DNA of 33,846 bases from an uncultured Mycoplasmatota bacterium. Lineage in GTDB: Bacteria > Bacillota_I > Bacilli_A > RF39 > UBA660. The notes beneath the pieces were generated by a model. The model was not told the DNA's origin. It was given only the letters and a program-made list of their open reading frames with translations, and ran no database searches. This document shows, piece by piece, positions 8,201 to 16,961 of the stretch; the stretch's first letter is position 1, and every line of letters starts with the position of its first letter. The DNA lies in the NCBI GenBank assembly GCA_948470005.1, contig CAOKNI010000010.1:1-33846 (forward strand), read 5' to 3'. The position numbers and the translations under genes were made by a program.

Positions 8201-9088
8201 TTATTTTTTTCTTATTTTAATGTTATCATCATGTTGCAATTCTCCTACTATTAATGATGAATTTACATTATGCTGTTTAATATTTTGATTAATTTTTGTT
8301 TCATCAAAATTAGCATAACAATATTTGCATAAATGACGACATGTATTATACCAACCAATATCAACCATAGCGACACAATTACAGTATTTATTATTACGAC
8401 TATGCCATCTAGGATAATTTTTACCAGTTATTTTCTTAGCTAATTCACTTCCTATGCAATCACTTACGTGAAAACCATATTCACTTAAATTATTGTACTC
8501 ACTACAAGTTTGCACCGTCATATTATGTAAAGCGGCTATATTACTAAAATTTAGAGCTAGTGTTTTTATCTCTTCATTAGTAAAATTTTTAATTCTTAAA
8601 ATATTCATATTTTTACGGACATTCTTATAATCATCAATAAACGAAACAATTATTTTTGTAACATAACCATCAAGTAGTTCACATATTTTTTTAAAAGCAG
8701 AAATATGATAATCTAAATTGTATTTATCATTTTTAAATATAGGGTCATAGCGAACATAAATATTTTCTTTGCCTATTATTTCAGATATTTTTTTAATATT
8801 TTTAATAACTATACTTTTAGCAGGTACATATGGCTCAATATCCTTTTTATAAGGGGTTAAGGTTACATGAAATAATATTGGCACTTTAATTTGAGGCAAA
8901 AAATCAATTATAGGAGCCGGATTTTTTGTACAAAAGACAATTAAATCAACATCTTTAAAGAAAATGCGACTAACAAGTTTGGGATAAAAAGGATTACGAA
9001 CATCAACAAATCCTTCTTGATAACGATTAATAAACCACTTCGAATAGAAAGCAACAATATCGGTTCTGCCACTTACATTTAAAATCAT
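8201..9088 (-). CDS. DUF1848 family protein with C-terminal CxxxCxxC motif
   Basis: This 295-residue protein matches DUF1848: it begins MILNVSGRTDI, continues with FVDVRNP and FCTKNPAPI, and ends with a Cys-rich segment. The segment CRHLCKYCYAN has Cys250, Cys254 and Cys257, the CxxxCxxC spacing of radical-SAM iron-sulfur sites, but at the C-terminus and not the N-terminus of a barrel. Four further Cys (195, 211, 236, 238) precede it. Iron-sulfur binding is likely; activity is unknown. It is co-transcribed between a coupled 25-codon ORF and the metallophosphoesterase gene. The ribosome site is weak (AGG), which fits translation coupled to upstream ORFs. Confidence 0.85.
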   Translation of the reverse strand: MILNVSGRTDIVAFYSKWFINRYQEGFVDVRNPFYPKLVSRIFFKDVDLIVFCTKNPAPIIDFLPQIKVPILFHVTLTPYKKDIEPYVPAKSIVIKNIKKISEIIGKENIYVRYDPIFKNDKYNLDYHISAFKKICELLDGYVTKIIVSFIDDYKNVRKNMNILRIKNFTNEEIKTLALNFSNIAALHNMTVQTCSEYNNLSEYGFHVSDCIGSELAKKITGKNYPRWHSRNNKYCNCVAMVDIGWYNTCRHLCKYCYANFDETKINQNIKQHNVNSSLIVGELQHDDNIKIRKK

Positions 9089-9096
9089 TTAAAAAC

Positions 9097-9174
9097 CTAA
9101 AATTTAAATAAATTTAAACCTATTTCAGAGTTCATTTGTCTATCAACCACTCCATCAATTTTTTTATATTCCAT
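9097..9174 (-). CDS. Candidate 25-residue peptide coupled to the repeat-protein gene
   Basis: The sequence TAATG fuses the stop codon of the long repeat-protein gene with a new ATG. A strong GGAGGAA ribosome site lies about 8 bases upstream. The frame (MEYKKIDGVVDRQMNSEIGL, then NLFKF) ends in TAG 8 bases before the DUF1848 ATG. The peptide is too short for family assignment. Such spacing is typical of translational coupling and could be either a real peptide or a ribosome relay to DUF1848. Confidence 0.45.
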   Translation of the reverse strand: MEYKKIDGVVDRQMNSEIGLNLFKF

Positions 9175-12125
9175 TATTTTCTTCCTCCACTCTTATTTTT
9201 GGCATTTTCTAGGGTGTTATGAAGCCAGTTTATATCAATATTATTAGGTAATATTTGTTTTGACCAACTAATTATATTTAAACATATCTCAGCTTCAGCA
9301 ACTTCACCACTATCACATAAAGCATAAAAGGCATCTAAATATGATTGTAATTCAAATTTAAAAGTTCCTCTTTTTAAATTAACAAGGATATACATTGGAC
9401 TTATAAAAGCTAAATCACTTTCCAAAATACTACATTTAATATTACTTACAACTAAAAATTCATAACAAGTTGCACCTATTTGTTCTAAAAATTTATGAAC
9501 TAAAGTTAAAGCTAAATCGGTATGGCCATGAGTTAAGGCACCAAAAATCATATCGATAGTTATAAATTCATTTATCTCATTTTGAATAGAAGTACTTGAT
9601 GGAGAAACTTCCAATCCAGAATCTGGAGATTTTTTTATATTTTCAATTAAAGAAGTGATTTTTACTAACATTAAATAAAGAGTATTAGTACTATTATCTA
9701 TTCCTTTTTTCTCTAAGTTTTGAAACAATTCCAAAGCTAAACCATAGTTATTTCCTTCAATTGCTTTTGAAGTAGTAGAACCATTAGTACATAATATTGG
9801 AGGAATTTTACCAGTTTTTTTAATATCTAGGTAATCACCAACTAATTTAAGTAAATTTTCTTCTCTATAATTAAGGGTACTATATTGTTTTTTAGTTGTT
9901 AAAAGGGCAAAAAGCTTTTCACATTCATTATTTTTTATGAGCTCTAAAATTAAAGTTGGAGTAACACTTGAAGTTTGAGCTCTTCTATTTTCAACTTTTT
10001 CTATTTCCATATTTAAAGTAGACAAAAATAAATATAAATAATCAGTATCTTTATCTTTCCCATTAGTGCTACAATGATATTCTGCTAAACGTAAAGCTCC
10101 TTTATAATCTTTATTATCTATAGCTGTAAAGGCCGAAGAAGATTGTTTGTCATTACAAGCTGGAATTACACCATTTTCGCTTATATTAACTAATTCTTCT
10201 GCGATTAGTAATAAATAACGTTTATAAGAATTTAGCGTTAACTGCTTATCTTTATAATATTTAACTATTTCCGTATACTTTCCTTCTTTAAGTAAAGTTA
10301 ATATAAATGGTCCTTTTTTTCTTGCTAATTCAAGTTCGGCATTTATATCAACTAATAACAAATGTATAGGATTAGAGTTTTTATCATATCCTTTATTCCG
10401 GCAAAAAATTTCTGAAAGTATTAAAGCATCCTTATAATTGTTATTATCAATTGCCTTAAAAACTGTAGTTCCATTAGAAGATTTAATAGTTGGCCACACA
10501 CTCGTATTTTTTATTTTTAAAATATCTCGAGCAATTTTTAAAATATACTTTTCATCAATTAAAACAGTTTCTGTTTGTTCTTTTTTTTCGAGATAAGAAA
10601 CAAGTTCTTCATATTTCTTTTCTTTAATTAAATTTAGAATACTTACAGATTTTGGTTCCTCAAGAGCTTTAATTTCAGTCATGATATCTTCTAATACTAG
10701 ATAGAAACATTCATTTAACATTGTGGAATTTTGGATTAAATTTTCTTTAGCAAATTTATAAGCTGCTTCATAATCTTGGTTTAGGATAGCTCTAAATAAA
10801 GAATAAGATTCACCTTTAACACGTGGTTTTTTCTTTGATTGTTTTAAACTTAATAAATCACTAATTAAAAATGCTAAGTACTCTTCAGCTTGAGAACTAG
10901 TTTTACTATTAACCTCTGGCATTAAAATATTTAATAAATCTTTATATTTTTTAGATTTAATTTGTTCTAAATAATTTCTAGATGCTTTTGATTTTGGTTC
11001 GGTATTACTCACTCTTGGTATGTTTGGCTCGGGACTTTCAATTTTTTCTTCTAAACTGCAAGTTAATTCTTCCTCTGCACCAGGTTTTAATAAAGTGGAT
11101 GCATCAGGAACATCTTTCTCATTTATTTTTTCGTTAAGTAAATCTATCATTTGTTCTAATAAAAGTTTTAATGGTCTAAAATTTTCATTTGGTTTATTAT
11201 CATATTTGGCACTTAACTCTAAAGCTAATTTATAATTTCTATGCATTATGGCTTTAAAATAATTTCCTGTTATATGGGCAGTTTCTACTGGATACTCTCC
11301 TTTTTCTTTTATTGTTATTATTTGGTTAGCGAGTAAAATTATATATTTATCTGCATCATGGGATTTACCTAGTTGACTTTGCTTTGTTAATGTACTTACT
11401 AAGCTTTGATAATTTTGAGTCTCAATTAAATCTATTAAAGTATTTTCTGCTTTTTCTTTCAAAATTTTTCCACATTGCTTTTTATATTGCGCTATTAAAA
11501 TTTTTGCGACAATATTAGCCTCAGTTATATCTTCTTGGTTATCTTTATTTTCAATAAACTTCACTGCTTTTACAAGTTGTCTATTATAAATTTTAGCTCT
11601 TATTGTATTTTCTAAATTTATATCTTGAAATCTTTTATCCGCCACACTTATTTTTATGGAATCATAATTAATGCTTAAATAAACTCCTTCATATTTTTTA
11701 GGTATTTTTGTAACTAATCCCAACAAAAATAAATATAAATAATTATCACTTTTATGCTCTTCAGGTGTCGAACTTACTAACATATCAAAAAATTTAAAAG
11801 CTTCATTATAATTCCTCTTAGAAATGCTATTAACAAATAATCGGAAAATTGCTTCATGATTATTTGGTTCAGACTCTAAGATTTTATAAAAACACTGGCA
11901 AGCTTTATCATAATCCTTTTTATCTAATAAGCCCCTACCATACATAAGCAATAAGTCTATATTATGTAAAGTATATACACCTGTTCCTTCACTAATTAAA
12001 GTATCTTTACGCAAACATTCTAAATCATATTTACTAAACCCAGCCAAAGTAAGTTCTTTTGTAGTTAAATCTCGTCCTTCTTCTAAAAATTTATTTAAGG
12101 CTACTAATCTTTCAGATTTTTTCAT
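9174..12125 (-). CDS. AbiEi-like winged-helix protein with five long tandem repeats
   Basis: This 983-residue cytosolic protein has three parts. Residues 1-55 resemble the AbiEi-type winged helix of type IV antitoxins (LTTKELTLAGFSKYDLECLR followed by SEGTGVYTL). Residues 56-140 look like two TPR helical hairpins (GLLDKKDYDKACQCFYKIL-SEPNNHEA and NYNEAFKFFDML). Residues 228-829 hold five degenerate ~105-residue repeats, starting near 228, 385, 496, 607 and 725. Each has a short helix pair (LIKEKKYEELVSYL), a segment (YILKIARDIL) and a half ending in FKAID-NNYKDALIL-type text. The C-terminal ~130 residues are a further helical domain. This suggests a DNA- or protein-binding head on a solenoid; partner and target are unknown. 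AGGAGGG precedes the ATG. It is the first gene of the operon with the 25-codon ORF, DUF1848 and the phosphoesterase. Confidence 0.85.
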   Translation of the reverse strand: MKKSERLVALNKFLEEGRDLTTKELTLAGFSKYDLECLRKDTLISEGTGVYTLHNIDLLLMYGRGLLDKKDYDKACQCFYKILESEPNNHEAIFRLFVNSISKRNYNEAFKFFDMLVSSTPEEHKSDNYLYLFLLGLVTKIPKKYEGVYLSINYDSIKISVADKRFQDINLENTIRAKIYNRQLVKAVKFIENKDNQEDITEANIVAKILIAQYKKQCGKILKEKAENTLIDLIETQNYQSLVSTLTKQSQLGKSHDADKYIILLANQIITIKEKGEYPVETAHITGNYFKAIMHRNYKLALELSAKYDNKPNENFRPLKLLLEQMIDLLNEKINEKDVPDASTLLKPGAEEELTCSLEEKIESPEPNIPRVSNTEPKSKASRNYLEQIKSKKYKDLLNILMPEVNSKTSSQAEEYLAFLISDLLSLKQSKKKPRVKGESYSLFRAILNQDYEAAYKFAKENLIQNSTMLNECFYLVLEDIMTEIKALEEPKSVSILNLIKEKKYEELVSYLEKKEQTETVLIDEKYILKIARDILKIKNTSVWPTIKSSNGTTVFKAIDNNNYKDALILSEIFCRNKGYDKNSNPIHLLLVDINAELELARKKGPFILTLLKEGKYTEIVKYYKDKQLTLNSYKRYLLLIAEELVNISENGVIPACNDKQSSSAFTAIDNKDYKGALRLAEYHCSTNGKDKDTDYLYLFLSTLNMEIEKVENRRAQTSSVTPTLILELIKNNECEKLFALLTTKKQYSTLNYREENLLKLVGDYLDIKKTGKIPPILCTNGSTTSKAIEGNNYGLALELFQNLEKKGIDNSTNTLYLMLVKITSLIENIKKSPDSGLEVSPSSTSIQNEINEFITIDMIFGALTHGHTDLALTLVHKFLEQIGATCYEFLVVSNIKCSILESDLAFISPMYILVNLKRGTFKFELQSYLDAFYALCDSGEVAEAEICLNIISWSKQILPNNIDINWLHNTLENAKNKSGGRK

Positions 12126-12145
12126 AAACCCTCCTAATTATCTTT

Positions 12146-12174
12146 ATTTTATCATGCATTTTATTTCAAAACAA
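12146..12174 (-). promoter_or_regulatory. Promoter of the AbiEi-like repeat-protein operon
   Basis: On the minus strand TTGTTT (12169-12174), a 17-base spacer and TAAAAT (12146-12151, with an upstream TG for an extended -10) lie about 20 bases before the ATG at 12125. Confidence 0.5.
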
Positions 12175-12204
12175 TTAAAAAACGAAGATATTTTTTTATC
12201 TTCA
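12175..12204 (-). terminator. Intrinsic terminator of the SDR-cdd operon
   Basis: Immediately after the cdd stop codon the minus strand forms GAAGATA/TATCTTC (7 bp, loop of 6 A) followed by GTTTTTT. Confidence 0.75.
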
Positions 12205-12594
12205 TTAATTTTTTAAGTCATCATCACTAAAAGGATAAGGACATAGCTCAGCAACAGTATGACTCTCTATTTCTCCAATGGGGTTCATAGCAATTATTTC
12301 TTTATCACTTTCAAACATTTCGCTAATTACCTGACGACAAATGAAACAAGACATTCCTATTTTAGTATTATCACACATAACATACATTTTTTCAAAGTCA
12401 TATCTTTTATAACCATGAGAAATAGCACTAACAATTGCACTTCGTTCAGCACATATAGTAGCACCATAAGAAGCATTTTCAACGTTCACACCAGCAAATT
12501 CTTGACCATCTTTCATAACAACAACACAAGATACTCGAAAATGAGAGTATGGGCTGTATGAATTGTCTAGTAATTTAAGTAATTTTTCTTTCAT
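12205..12594 (-). CDS. cdd: Cytidine deaminase
   Basis: This 129-residue homotetrameric-type cytidine deaminase converts cytidine or deoxycytidine to uridine or deoxyuridine in pyrimidine salvage. Zinc ligands and catalytic Glu are present: CAERSA (Cys48, Glu50) and SCFICRQ (Cys83, Cys86). NVENASYGATICAERSAI is a near-textbook family segment. The second motif is usually PCGxCRQ; here Pro and Gly are Ser and Phe, which leaves the ligands intact. It follows the SDR gene by 2 bases, and an intrinsic terminator follows directly. Confidence 0.95.
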   Translation of the reverse strand: MKEKLLKLLDNSYSPYSHFRVSCVVVMKDGQEFAGVNVENASYGATICAERSAIVSAISHGYKRYDFEKMYVMCDNTKIGMSCFICRQVISEMFESDKEIIAMNPIGEIESHTVAELCPYPFSDDDLKN

Positions 12595-12596
12595 AT

Positions 12597-13337
12597 CTAA
12601 GCTCTGGCAGCTCCATCAACACTTAAGACTACTCCTGTAATGTAGCTTGCCATATCACTTGCTAAAAACAAAAAGGCATTTGCAATATCTTCAGGCTTTC
12701 CAATACGACCAAGCGGAATGGTTTTTATTAAAGGTTCAATCATTTCTTTAGGAAGATTTTTTACCATGTCAGTTTCCGTAATACCAGGGGCTACCGCATT
12801 AACTCTTATCCCCATAGGAGCAAGTTCACGTGATAAAGATTTAGTTAATCCATTTACAGCAAATTTACTAGTAGGATACATAACCCCGGATGGTTGACCA
12901 TAAATACTAACCATAGAGCTTGTATTTAAAATAACACCCTTTGTTTCCTTTAAATAAGGAACTACTTCTTTTGAACAAGTAAATACAGACTTAATATTTA
13001 AATTAGCTATATTATCATATTCTTCTTCAGTATAATCAATTAATGGTGTTTTAGAAGAAATACCAGCATTATTTATTAGGATATCTATTTTACCATATTT
13101 TTCTTTTACCTTAGAAAATAACTCTTGCACTTCCTTAGTATCATGAAGTTTAGGATAATAGCCAATCACCTCATAATCTTTATTTTCTTTTTTTAATAAA
13201 TCGATAGCTTTGTCTATGCCGTCTTGGCACCGGCCACAAATAACAACCTTGGCACCGTTTTCTAAAAATTTTTTAGCAGTAGCAAAACCAATTCCTCGGG
13301 TTGCTCCTGTAATAACTGCAACTTTATCTTTTAACAT
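12597..13337 (-). CDS. SDR-family oxidoreductase, FabG-like
   Basis: This 246-residue short-chain dehydrogenase/reductase is close in pattern to 3-oxoacyl-ACP reductase. It shows the nucleotide-binding TGATRGIG, NNAG at the fourth strand, catalytic Ser in NTSSMVS, and Tyr/Lys in YPTSKFA. Near the end come RVNAVAPGITETDM and ITGVVLSVDGA. The start at 13337 follows GGAGGT. The ATG further upstream at 13379 lies before the predicted transcription start, so it is excluded. FabG-like naming is only by similarity: with no fatty-acid genes nearby the substrate could be a sugar or other ketone. It sits in a two-gene unit with cdd. Confidence 0.88.
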   Translation of the reverse strand: MLKDKVAVITGATRGIGFATAKKFLENGAKVVICGRCQDGIDKAIDLLKKENKDYEVIGYYPKLHDTKEVQELFSKVKEKYGKIDILINNAGISSKTPLIDYTEEEYDNIANLNIKSVFTCSKEVVPYLKETKGVILNTSSMVSIYGQPSGVMYPTSKFAVNGLTKSLSRELAPMGIRVNAVAPGITETDMVKNLPKEMIEPLIKTIPLGRIGKPEDIANAFLFLASDMASYITGVVLSVDGAARA

Positions 13338-13367
13338 TTTATATACCTCCATATTCGCTACTATTTT

Positions 13368-13396
13368 ATTGTAAAACATTTTTGGGGTTTCTGCAA
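13368..13396 (-). promoter_or_regulatory. Promoter of the SDR-cdd operon
   Basis: On the minus strand TTGCAG (13391-13396), a 17-base spacer and TACAAT (13368-13373) predict a start near 13361. This supports the SDR start codon at 13337. Confidence 0.6.
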
Positions 13397-13416
13397 TATT
13401 TTGTTTAAGTTAAATT

Positions 13417-14421
13417 TTAAGGTTTACTTTTTTTCTTTTTCTTAAAATTGATTTTATTAATAATAGTTAAAATAAAGATAATTATAACTCCAAAAAATAT
13501 ATAGTATTGATATTCTATTTTAGATAAAACTTGTGAGCCATAGGCTATAATATTGTTTTCAGTTACAGTTTCGGTGATTGAAGATATAGATGGCATTAAG
13601 TCTAAAAAGTTATCATCTACAAAGGAAATAAGTGTTAAATTATCTACTAAATTATAATAATTATCGTTAGGATATGGAGCTCCAATAGTAACCACAATCA
13701 TATCATGATTATGGCTTTTAAAATATGTTGCTAAGCAAAGCCCTGCTTTTTTAGTAGTACCTGTTTTACTTCCTAAAATACGATTAGTATCAAGTCCACT
13801 TTTTTCTTCATATAGATTCATAGTTGATTTTACAGTTAACCCATTCGTTAAAGTATATTTTCTAGTCGTAAAAATTTCTTTAAATAAAGAGTTTTTTAAA
13901 GCTTCTTTTAATAATATAGCAATATCTCTCGCACTACTAAATTGTCCATCTTCATCAAGTCCTGTTATATTTTTAAAGTTAGAGTTATTCATACCAATAG
14001 ATGCGGCTAAATTATTCATTTTACTTACAAACGATGGAATATCACCGCTTATACTAAATGCAAGAACACTTGCGGCATCAGCTCCAGATGGAAGTAGTGT
14101 TGCATATAACAAATCTTTATAAGTTACAATATCGTCTGCTTGTAAGCCCGCAACAGAAGCATTCCAATAAATATTTTCGAGCATTTTAGCAGAAATAGTA
14201 ATTTTAGTATCCAAGTCATCAATATTATTTACAGCAGTTAAAACAGTTAATATTTTGGTAAGGCTAGCAACAGACACTGGTTTATTACTATTTACTTCAT
14301 AAATAATATTATCTATAGTTAAATCATAAATTATAACTTCCTTAGAATGAATCTGAGGATTCGAAGTGGCAAAAACATTTAACGGTAATAAAAGAATAAT
14401 TAAAAAAAATATTTTTCTCAT
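13417..14421 (-). CDS. D-alanyl-D-alanine carboxypeptidase (peptidase S11, DacA-like)
   Basis: This 334-residue penicillin-binding carboxypeptidase trims the terminal D-Ala from peptidoglycan stem peptides outside the cell. It has a signal peptide (IFFLIILLLPLNVFA) and the SxxK motif SLTK (Ser53, Lys56). The second motif is SGA (112-114), where most relatives have SGN, and KTG is at 219-221. A C-terminal membrane helix (about 302-322) ends in a run of lysines, which anchors it with the catalytic domain outside. It starts 2 bases after the stop of the DHH gene, so it is in one transcript with it. The ATG 12 bases earlier overlaps the upstream coding end and has poor spacing. Confidence 0.9.
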   Translation of the reverse strand: MRKIFFLIILLLPLNVFATSNPQIHSKEVIIYDLTIDNIIYEVNSNKPVSVASLTKILTVLTAVNNIDDLDTKITISAKMLENIYWNASVAGLQADDIVTYKDLLYATLLPSGADAASVLAFSISGDIPSFVSKMNNLAASIGMNNSNFKNITGLDEDGQFSSARDIAILLKEALKNSLFKEIFTTRKYTLTNGLTVKSTMNLYEEKSGLDTNRILGSKTGTTKKAGLCLATYFKSHNHDMIVVTIGAPYPNDNYYNLVDNLTLISFVDDNFLDLMPSISSITETVTENNIIAYGSQVLSKIEYQYYIFFGVIIIFILTIINKINFKKKKKSKP

Positions 14422-14422
14422 G

Positions 14423-15352
14423 TTAACTAACATCCTTAATTAAACAATTTATAATTTGAGTTTTTACTTTTTCAGATATTGGACTACTGGCCGCGGCATC
14501 ATGCCCTTTTCCACCAAAATATTCGGCAATTTTGCGCACATTGACATCAGGATTTATTCTCCGGTAAGAAATAGCCCTATAATCCATAGCTATTAGCATC
14601 ACAAAGTCAAGAGCAAAATTATTTTGGCGCAAATACTCAGCTAAATCATTACGATATTCATAACTAATAAATATTATTCCTGCTTTTAATCCCAAAACTT
14701 TATTATAAAATATATTTTGACTATAATTAATAATCTTTTCTAAAATTTCTTCTTTTTTATTATCAATTAATAACTTTTCCGTTTTAGTAAAATTAAAACG
14801 TTTACATTCTTTTAATTTATTAGTCATTAATTCGATATAACTTTCACAACCTAAAGAATCAAAAAGTAAAGATAACTCGTGAGGTCGTTCTTCATTGTAT
14901 AAGTCATGCCATTCCCAAGTATCATATTTCCGCGTTAACTCTACAAACTCTTCGGTAGCTTGATTAGTATTTAAAAATTTATTTTGAATTAAATAATCAT
15001 AAAAAAGGCTCGTGCCACATAAAAGGCCTCTTTCATCCTTTATTTTAATAGTGACAAAATTATAGGAACGATTTTCTAGAGCTGAAGCATGATGGTCAAA
15101 AAGGTAAAACTTATTTTGCAGTTTAATATCATTTGCTATTTTAGTTAGTACTTCATCATCTAGCCACATGTCGGTAACAAAGATAAAATCATAAGTGTAT
15201 ATCTCCTTATTTTCATAATATTTATTTATTTCATTTGGCAAATTAAAAGTTTCACATAAACAATAATCGACAACAGGAAAAGCAAGGCGAGCTAAGATAA
15301 TGCTACCCATTCCGTCAATATCACTTTTATGACTAAATATTAATGCTTTCAT
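14423..15352 (-). CDS. DHH-family phosphoesterase
   Basis: This 309-residue DHH/DHHA1-type phosphoesterase is related to nanoRNase/oligoribonuclease and c-di-AMP or pAp hydrolases. Manganese-binding motifs are SHKSDIDGMGS (His8, Asp11, Asp13), TDMW (Asp61) and FDHHAS (86-91). The DHHA1-like end has FGGKGHDAAAS near 278-288. Which substrate it cleaves cannot be told from sequence. The start follows GAAGGG, and a -10 box stands in the gap upstream. The carboxypeptidase gene follows in the same unit. Confidence 0.88.
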   Translation of the reverse strand: MKALIFSHKSDIDGMGSIILARLAFPVVDYCLCETFNLPNEINKYYENKEIYTYDFIFVTDMWLDDEVLTKIANDIKLQNKFYLFDHHASALENRSYNFVTIKIKDERGLLCGTSLFYDYLIQNKFLNTNQATEEFVELTRKYDTWEWHDLYNEERPHELSLLFDSLGCESYIELMTNKLKECKRFNFTKTEKLLIDNKKEEILEKIINYSQNIFYNKVLGLKAGIIFISYEYRNDLAEYLRQNNFALDFVMLIAMDYRAISYRRINPDVNVRKIAEYFGGKGHDAAASSPISEKVKTQIINCLIKDVS

Positions 15353-15373
15353 AATTACCCTTCTTTATTATAA

Positions 15374-15402
15374 ATTATAGCGCAATATTATTTTATTTGC
15401 TA
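15374..15402 (-). promoter_or_regulatory. Promoter of the DHH-carboxypeptidase unit
   Basis: On the minus strand a perfect TATAAT (15374-15379) stands 17 bases after TAGCAA, a weak -35. It lies in the 40-base gap behind the TtcA-like gene. Confidence 0.5.
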
Positions 15403-16226
15403 TCATTATCATAAGTATCTAAAAAACTTTCATAAATTCCATCTTTTTTTGTACCTAATATACAATTTAAATTAATGTTATCAAGGCTTTTAAATATATT
15501 ATAATCTATATCTTTATTCATTTTACGTAAATCGTTAATAAGTTTTTTAATTACTTTTCTTTTACTTCTATCTTCATTAATTTGAGATGTCGCGGTAAAA
15601 TGGCAAGCACAATTAATAAAACTTAAATCATTATAACGAGTCCAAGATATAATTGATGACTCTTTTACAAGGTATAATGGTCTAATAAGCTCTAATCCAG
15701 GGAAATTATCGCTATGAAGTTTTGGTAACATAGTTTTAATCTCCGAACCATAAAGCATGGAAAGAAGTGTAGTTTCAATGACATCATCAAAATGGTGTCC
15801 TAAAGCGATTTTATTACATCCTAGTTCACTTGCTTTATTATATAAATGGCCTCTTCGCATACGGGCGCACATATAACAAGGACTTTTAGTAGTGATAGTA
15901 TCTACAATATTAAAAATATCTGTATTAAAGATTTCTATTGGTACCCCCATCGTCCTTGCGTTATTTTTAATTAATTCTAAATTTTTAGGTGAATAGCCTG
16001 GGTCCATAACTACGTAATGAGCATTAAAGTTTATTTTCCCGTGTCTTTTTATCTCTTGAAAACATTTAGCTAGTAAAAATGAATCTTTGCCACCACTAAT
16101 ACACACCATTATATTATCATTTTCTTTGATTAATTCATAATTATTTACAGCTTCGATAAATTTACGCCAAATTTCTTTCCGATATCTTTTAATAATACTT
16201 CTTTCTATTTCTTGATATTTTTCCAT
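15393..16226 (-). CDS. TtcA-like tRNA thiolation enzyme (PP-loop ATPase)
   Basis: This 277-residue member of the TtcA/TtuA-like group of ATP pyrophosphatases activates tRNA bases for sulfur transfer (2-thiocytidine at position 32 in TtcA). The PP-loop SGGKDS is at 44-49. Iron-sulfur ligands fit Cys117 and Cys120 (SPCYMCARMRRG), with a third among Cys206/Cys208 (INCACHF). ALGHHFDDVIETTLLSMLYG is the classical family segment. AAGGAG precedes the ATG. The exact tRNA position modified is not certain. A terminator hairpin separates it from the upstream thioredoxin gene. Confidence 0.88.
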   Translation of the reverse strand: MEKYQEIERSIIKRYRKEIWRKFIEAVNNYELIKENDNIMVCISGGKDSFLLAKCFQEIKRHGKINFNAHYVVMDPGYSPKNLELIKNNARTMGVPIEIFNTDIFNIVDTITTKSPCYMCARMRRGHLYNKASELGCNKIALGHHFDDVIETTLLSMLYGSEIKTMLPKLHSDNFPGLELIRPLYLVKESSIISWTRYNDLSFINCACHFTATSQINEDRSKRKVIKKLINDLRKMNKDIDYNIFKSLDNINLNCILGTKKDGIYESFLDTYDNDSK

Positions 16227-16245
16227 TTAAATCAACTCCTTATAC

Positions 16246-16272
16246 TTAAAAAGATGGGTTGAGCCATCTTTA
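16246..16272 (-). terminator. Intrinsic terminator of the thioredoxin-like gene
   Basis: AAAGATGG and CCATCTTT form a perfect 8-bp stem with a 6-base loop. On the minus strand it is followed by TTTTTAAG, just downstream of the thioredoxin stop codon and about 10 bases before the next ribosome site. It could also act as an attenuator for the TtcA-like gene. Confidence 0.75.
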
Positions 16273-16279
16273 GTTTTTA

Positions 16280-16861
16280 TTATAAATATTTTTGGAATAA
16301 TGTTTTGATTGTATCACTTGTTCTAGAACCAATAAAGCCATCAGCCATTTTACCATCTTTGATAATAATTACCATTGGAGTAAATCCGCCTTCATTTAAA
16401 AGTTCGCCATAAGTTCCTTCATAAGTTTTACCACCACTAGTTAATTTAGTTTCAATTGTTAAATGTTTAAATAAATCAGCAAAATCAGTTCTAAAATTCT
16501 CATCTAATTCTAAATAATTAATTTTAATATTTAAATCAGTGATTACTTTGTTTAATTCTGGCACTAAACTAACACATACTCCACATCCTGGACGACCAAT
16601 ATATAATATTTGTGTTTCTTTCTTATTATCAAATAATTTAGCCGCATCACTTCCAGTTATCTTGTTCATTTTACTAACATCATAAGCTGATGATGAACCA
16701 CCAGATGAACTTCCACTAGGATTAGTTGTTGTTGTTTTAGTATCTGTTGATCCTTTAAAATACAATCCTATTAAAAGCATAATGATAATTAAAAAACCCA
16801 TTAGCATTATATATGTTAAATTCTTTAACTTTGTTTCTAAAACATTATTTTCTTCTTTCAT
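16280..16861 (-). CDS. Membrane-anchored thioredoxin-like protein
   Basis: This 193-residue protein has one membrane helix (about residues 16-35), a Ser/Gly/Thr-rich linker (40-58) and a thioredoxin-like domain with Cys93 and Cys96 in GRPGCGVC. EGGFTPMVIIIKDG supplies the cis-Pro loop (TP). The domain should lie outside the cell and act as a thiol-disulfide oxidoreductase for exported proteins; it resembles the bacteriocin-transport accessory type in pattern, but no bacteriocin genes are nearby. AAAAGGAGTG lies before the ATG. It is a single-gene unit closed by the hairpin downstream. Confidence 0.85.
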   Translation of the reverse strand: MKEENNVLETKLKNLTYIMLMGFLIIIMLLIGLYFKGSTDTKTTTTNPSGSSSGGSSSAYDVSKMNKITGSDAAKLFDNKKETQILYIGRPGCGVCVSLVPELNKVITDLNIKINYLELDENFRTDFADLFKHLTIETKLTSGGKTYEGTYGELLNEGGFTPMVIIIKDGKMADGFIGSRTSDTIKTLFQKYL

Positions 16862-16928
16862 GTTTTCACTCCTTTTTCAACTCCTATATTATACATAAGT
16901 TTTTAAAAAAAATAAAGCCCTAAAGCAT

Positions 16929-16961
16929 AAAAAAAACAAGTTGCCTGTCAAAACAACCTGT
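16929..16961 (-). terminator. Intrinsic terminator of the candidate structured RNA
   Basis: On the minus strand ACAGGTTG pairs with CAACTTGT (8 bp, one G-T pair) around a 10-base loop and is followed by eight T. It is not linked to any upstream protein gene. Confidence 0.75.

Noticed and set aside
9174..12125. Type IV AbiE toxin-antitoxin system
   Set aside because: Only the winged-helix head is similar; no AbiEii nucleotidyltransferase gene is next to it and the rest of the protein is different.
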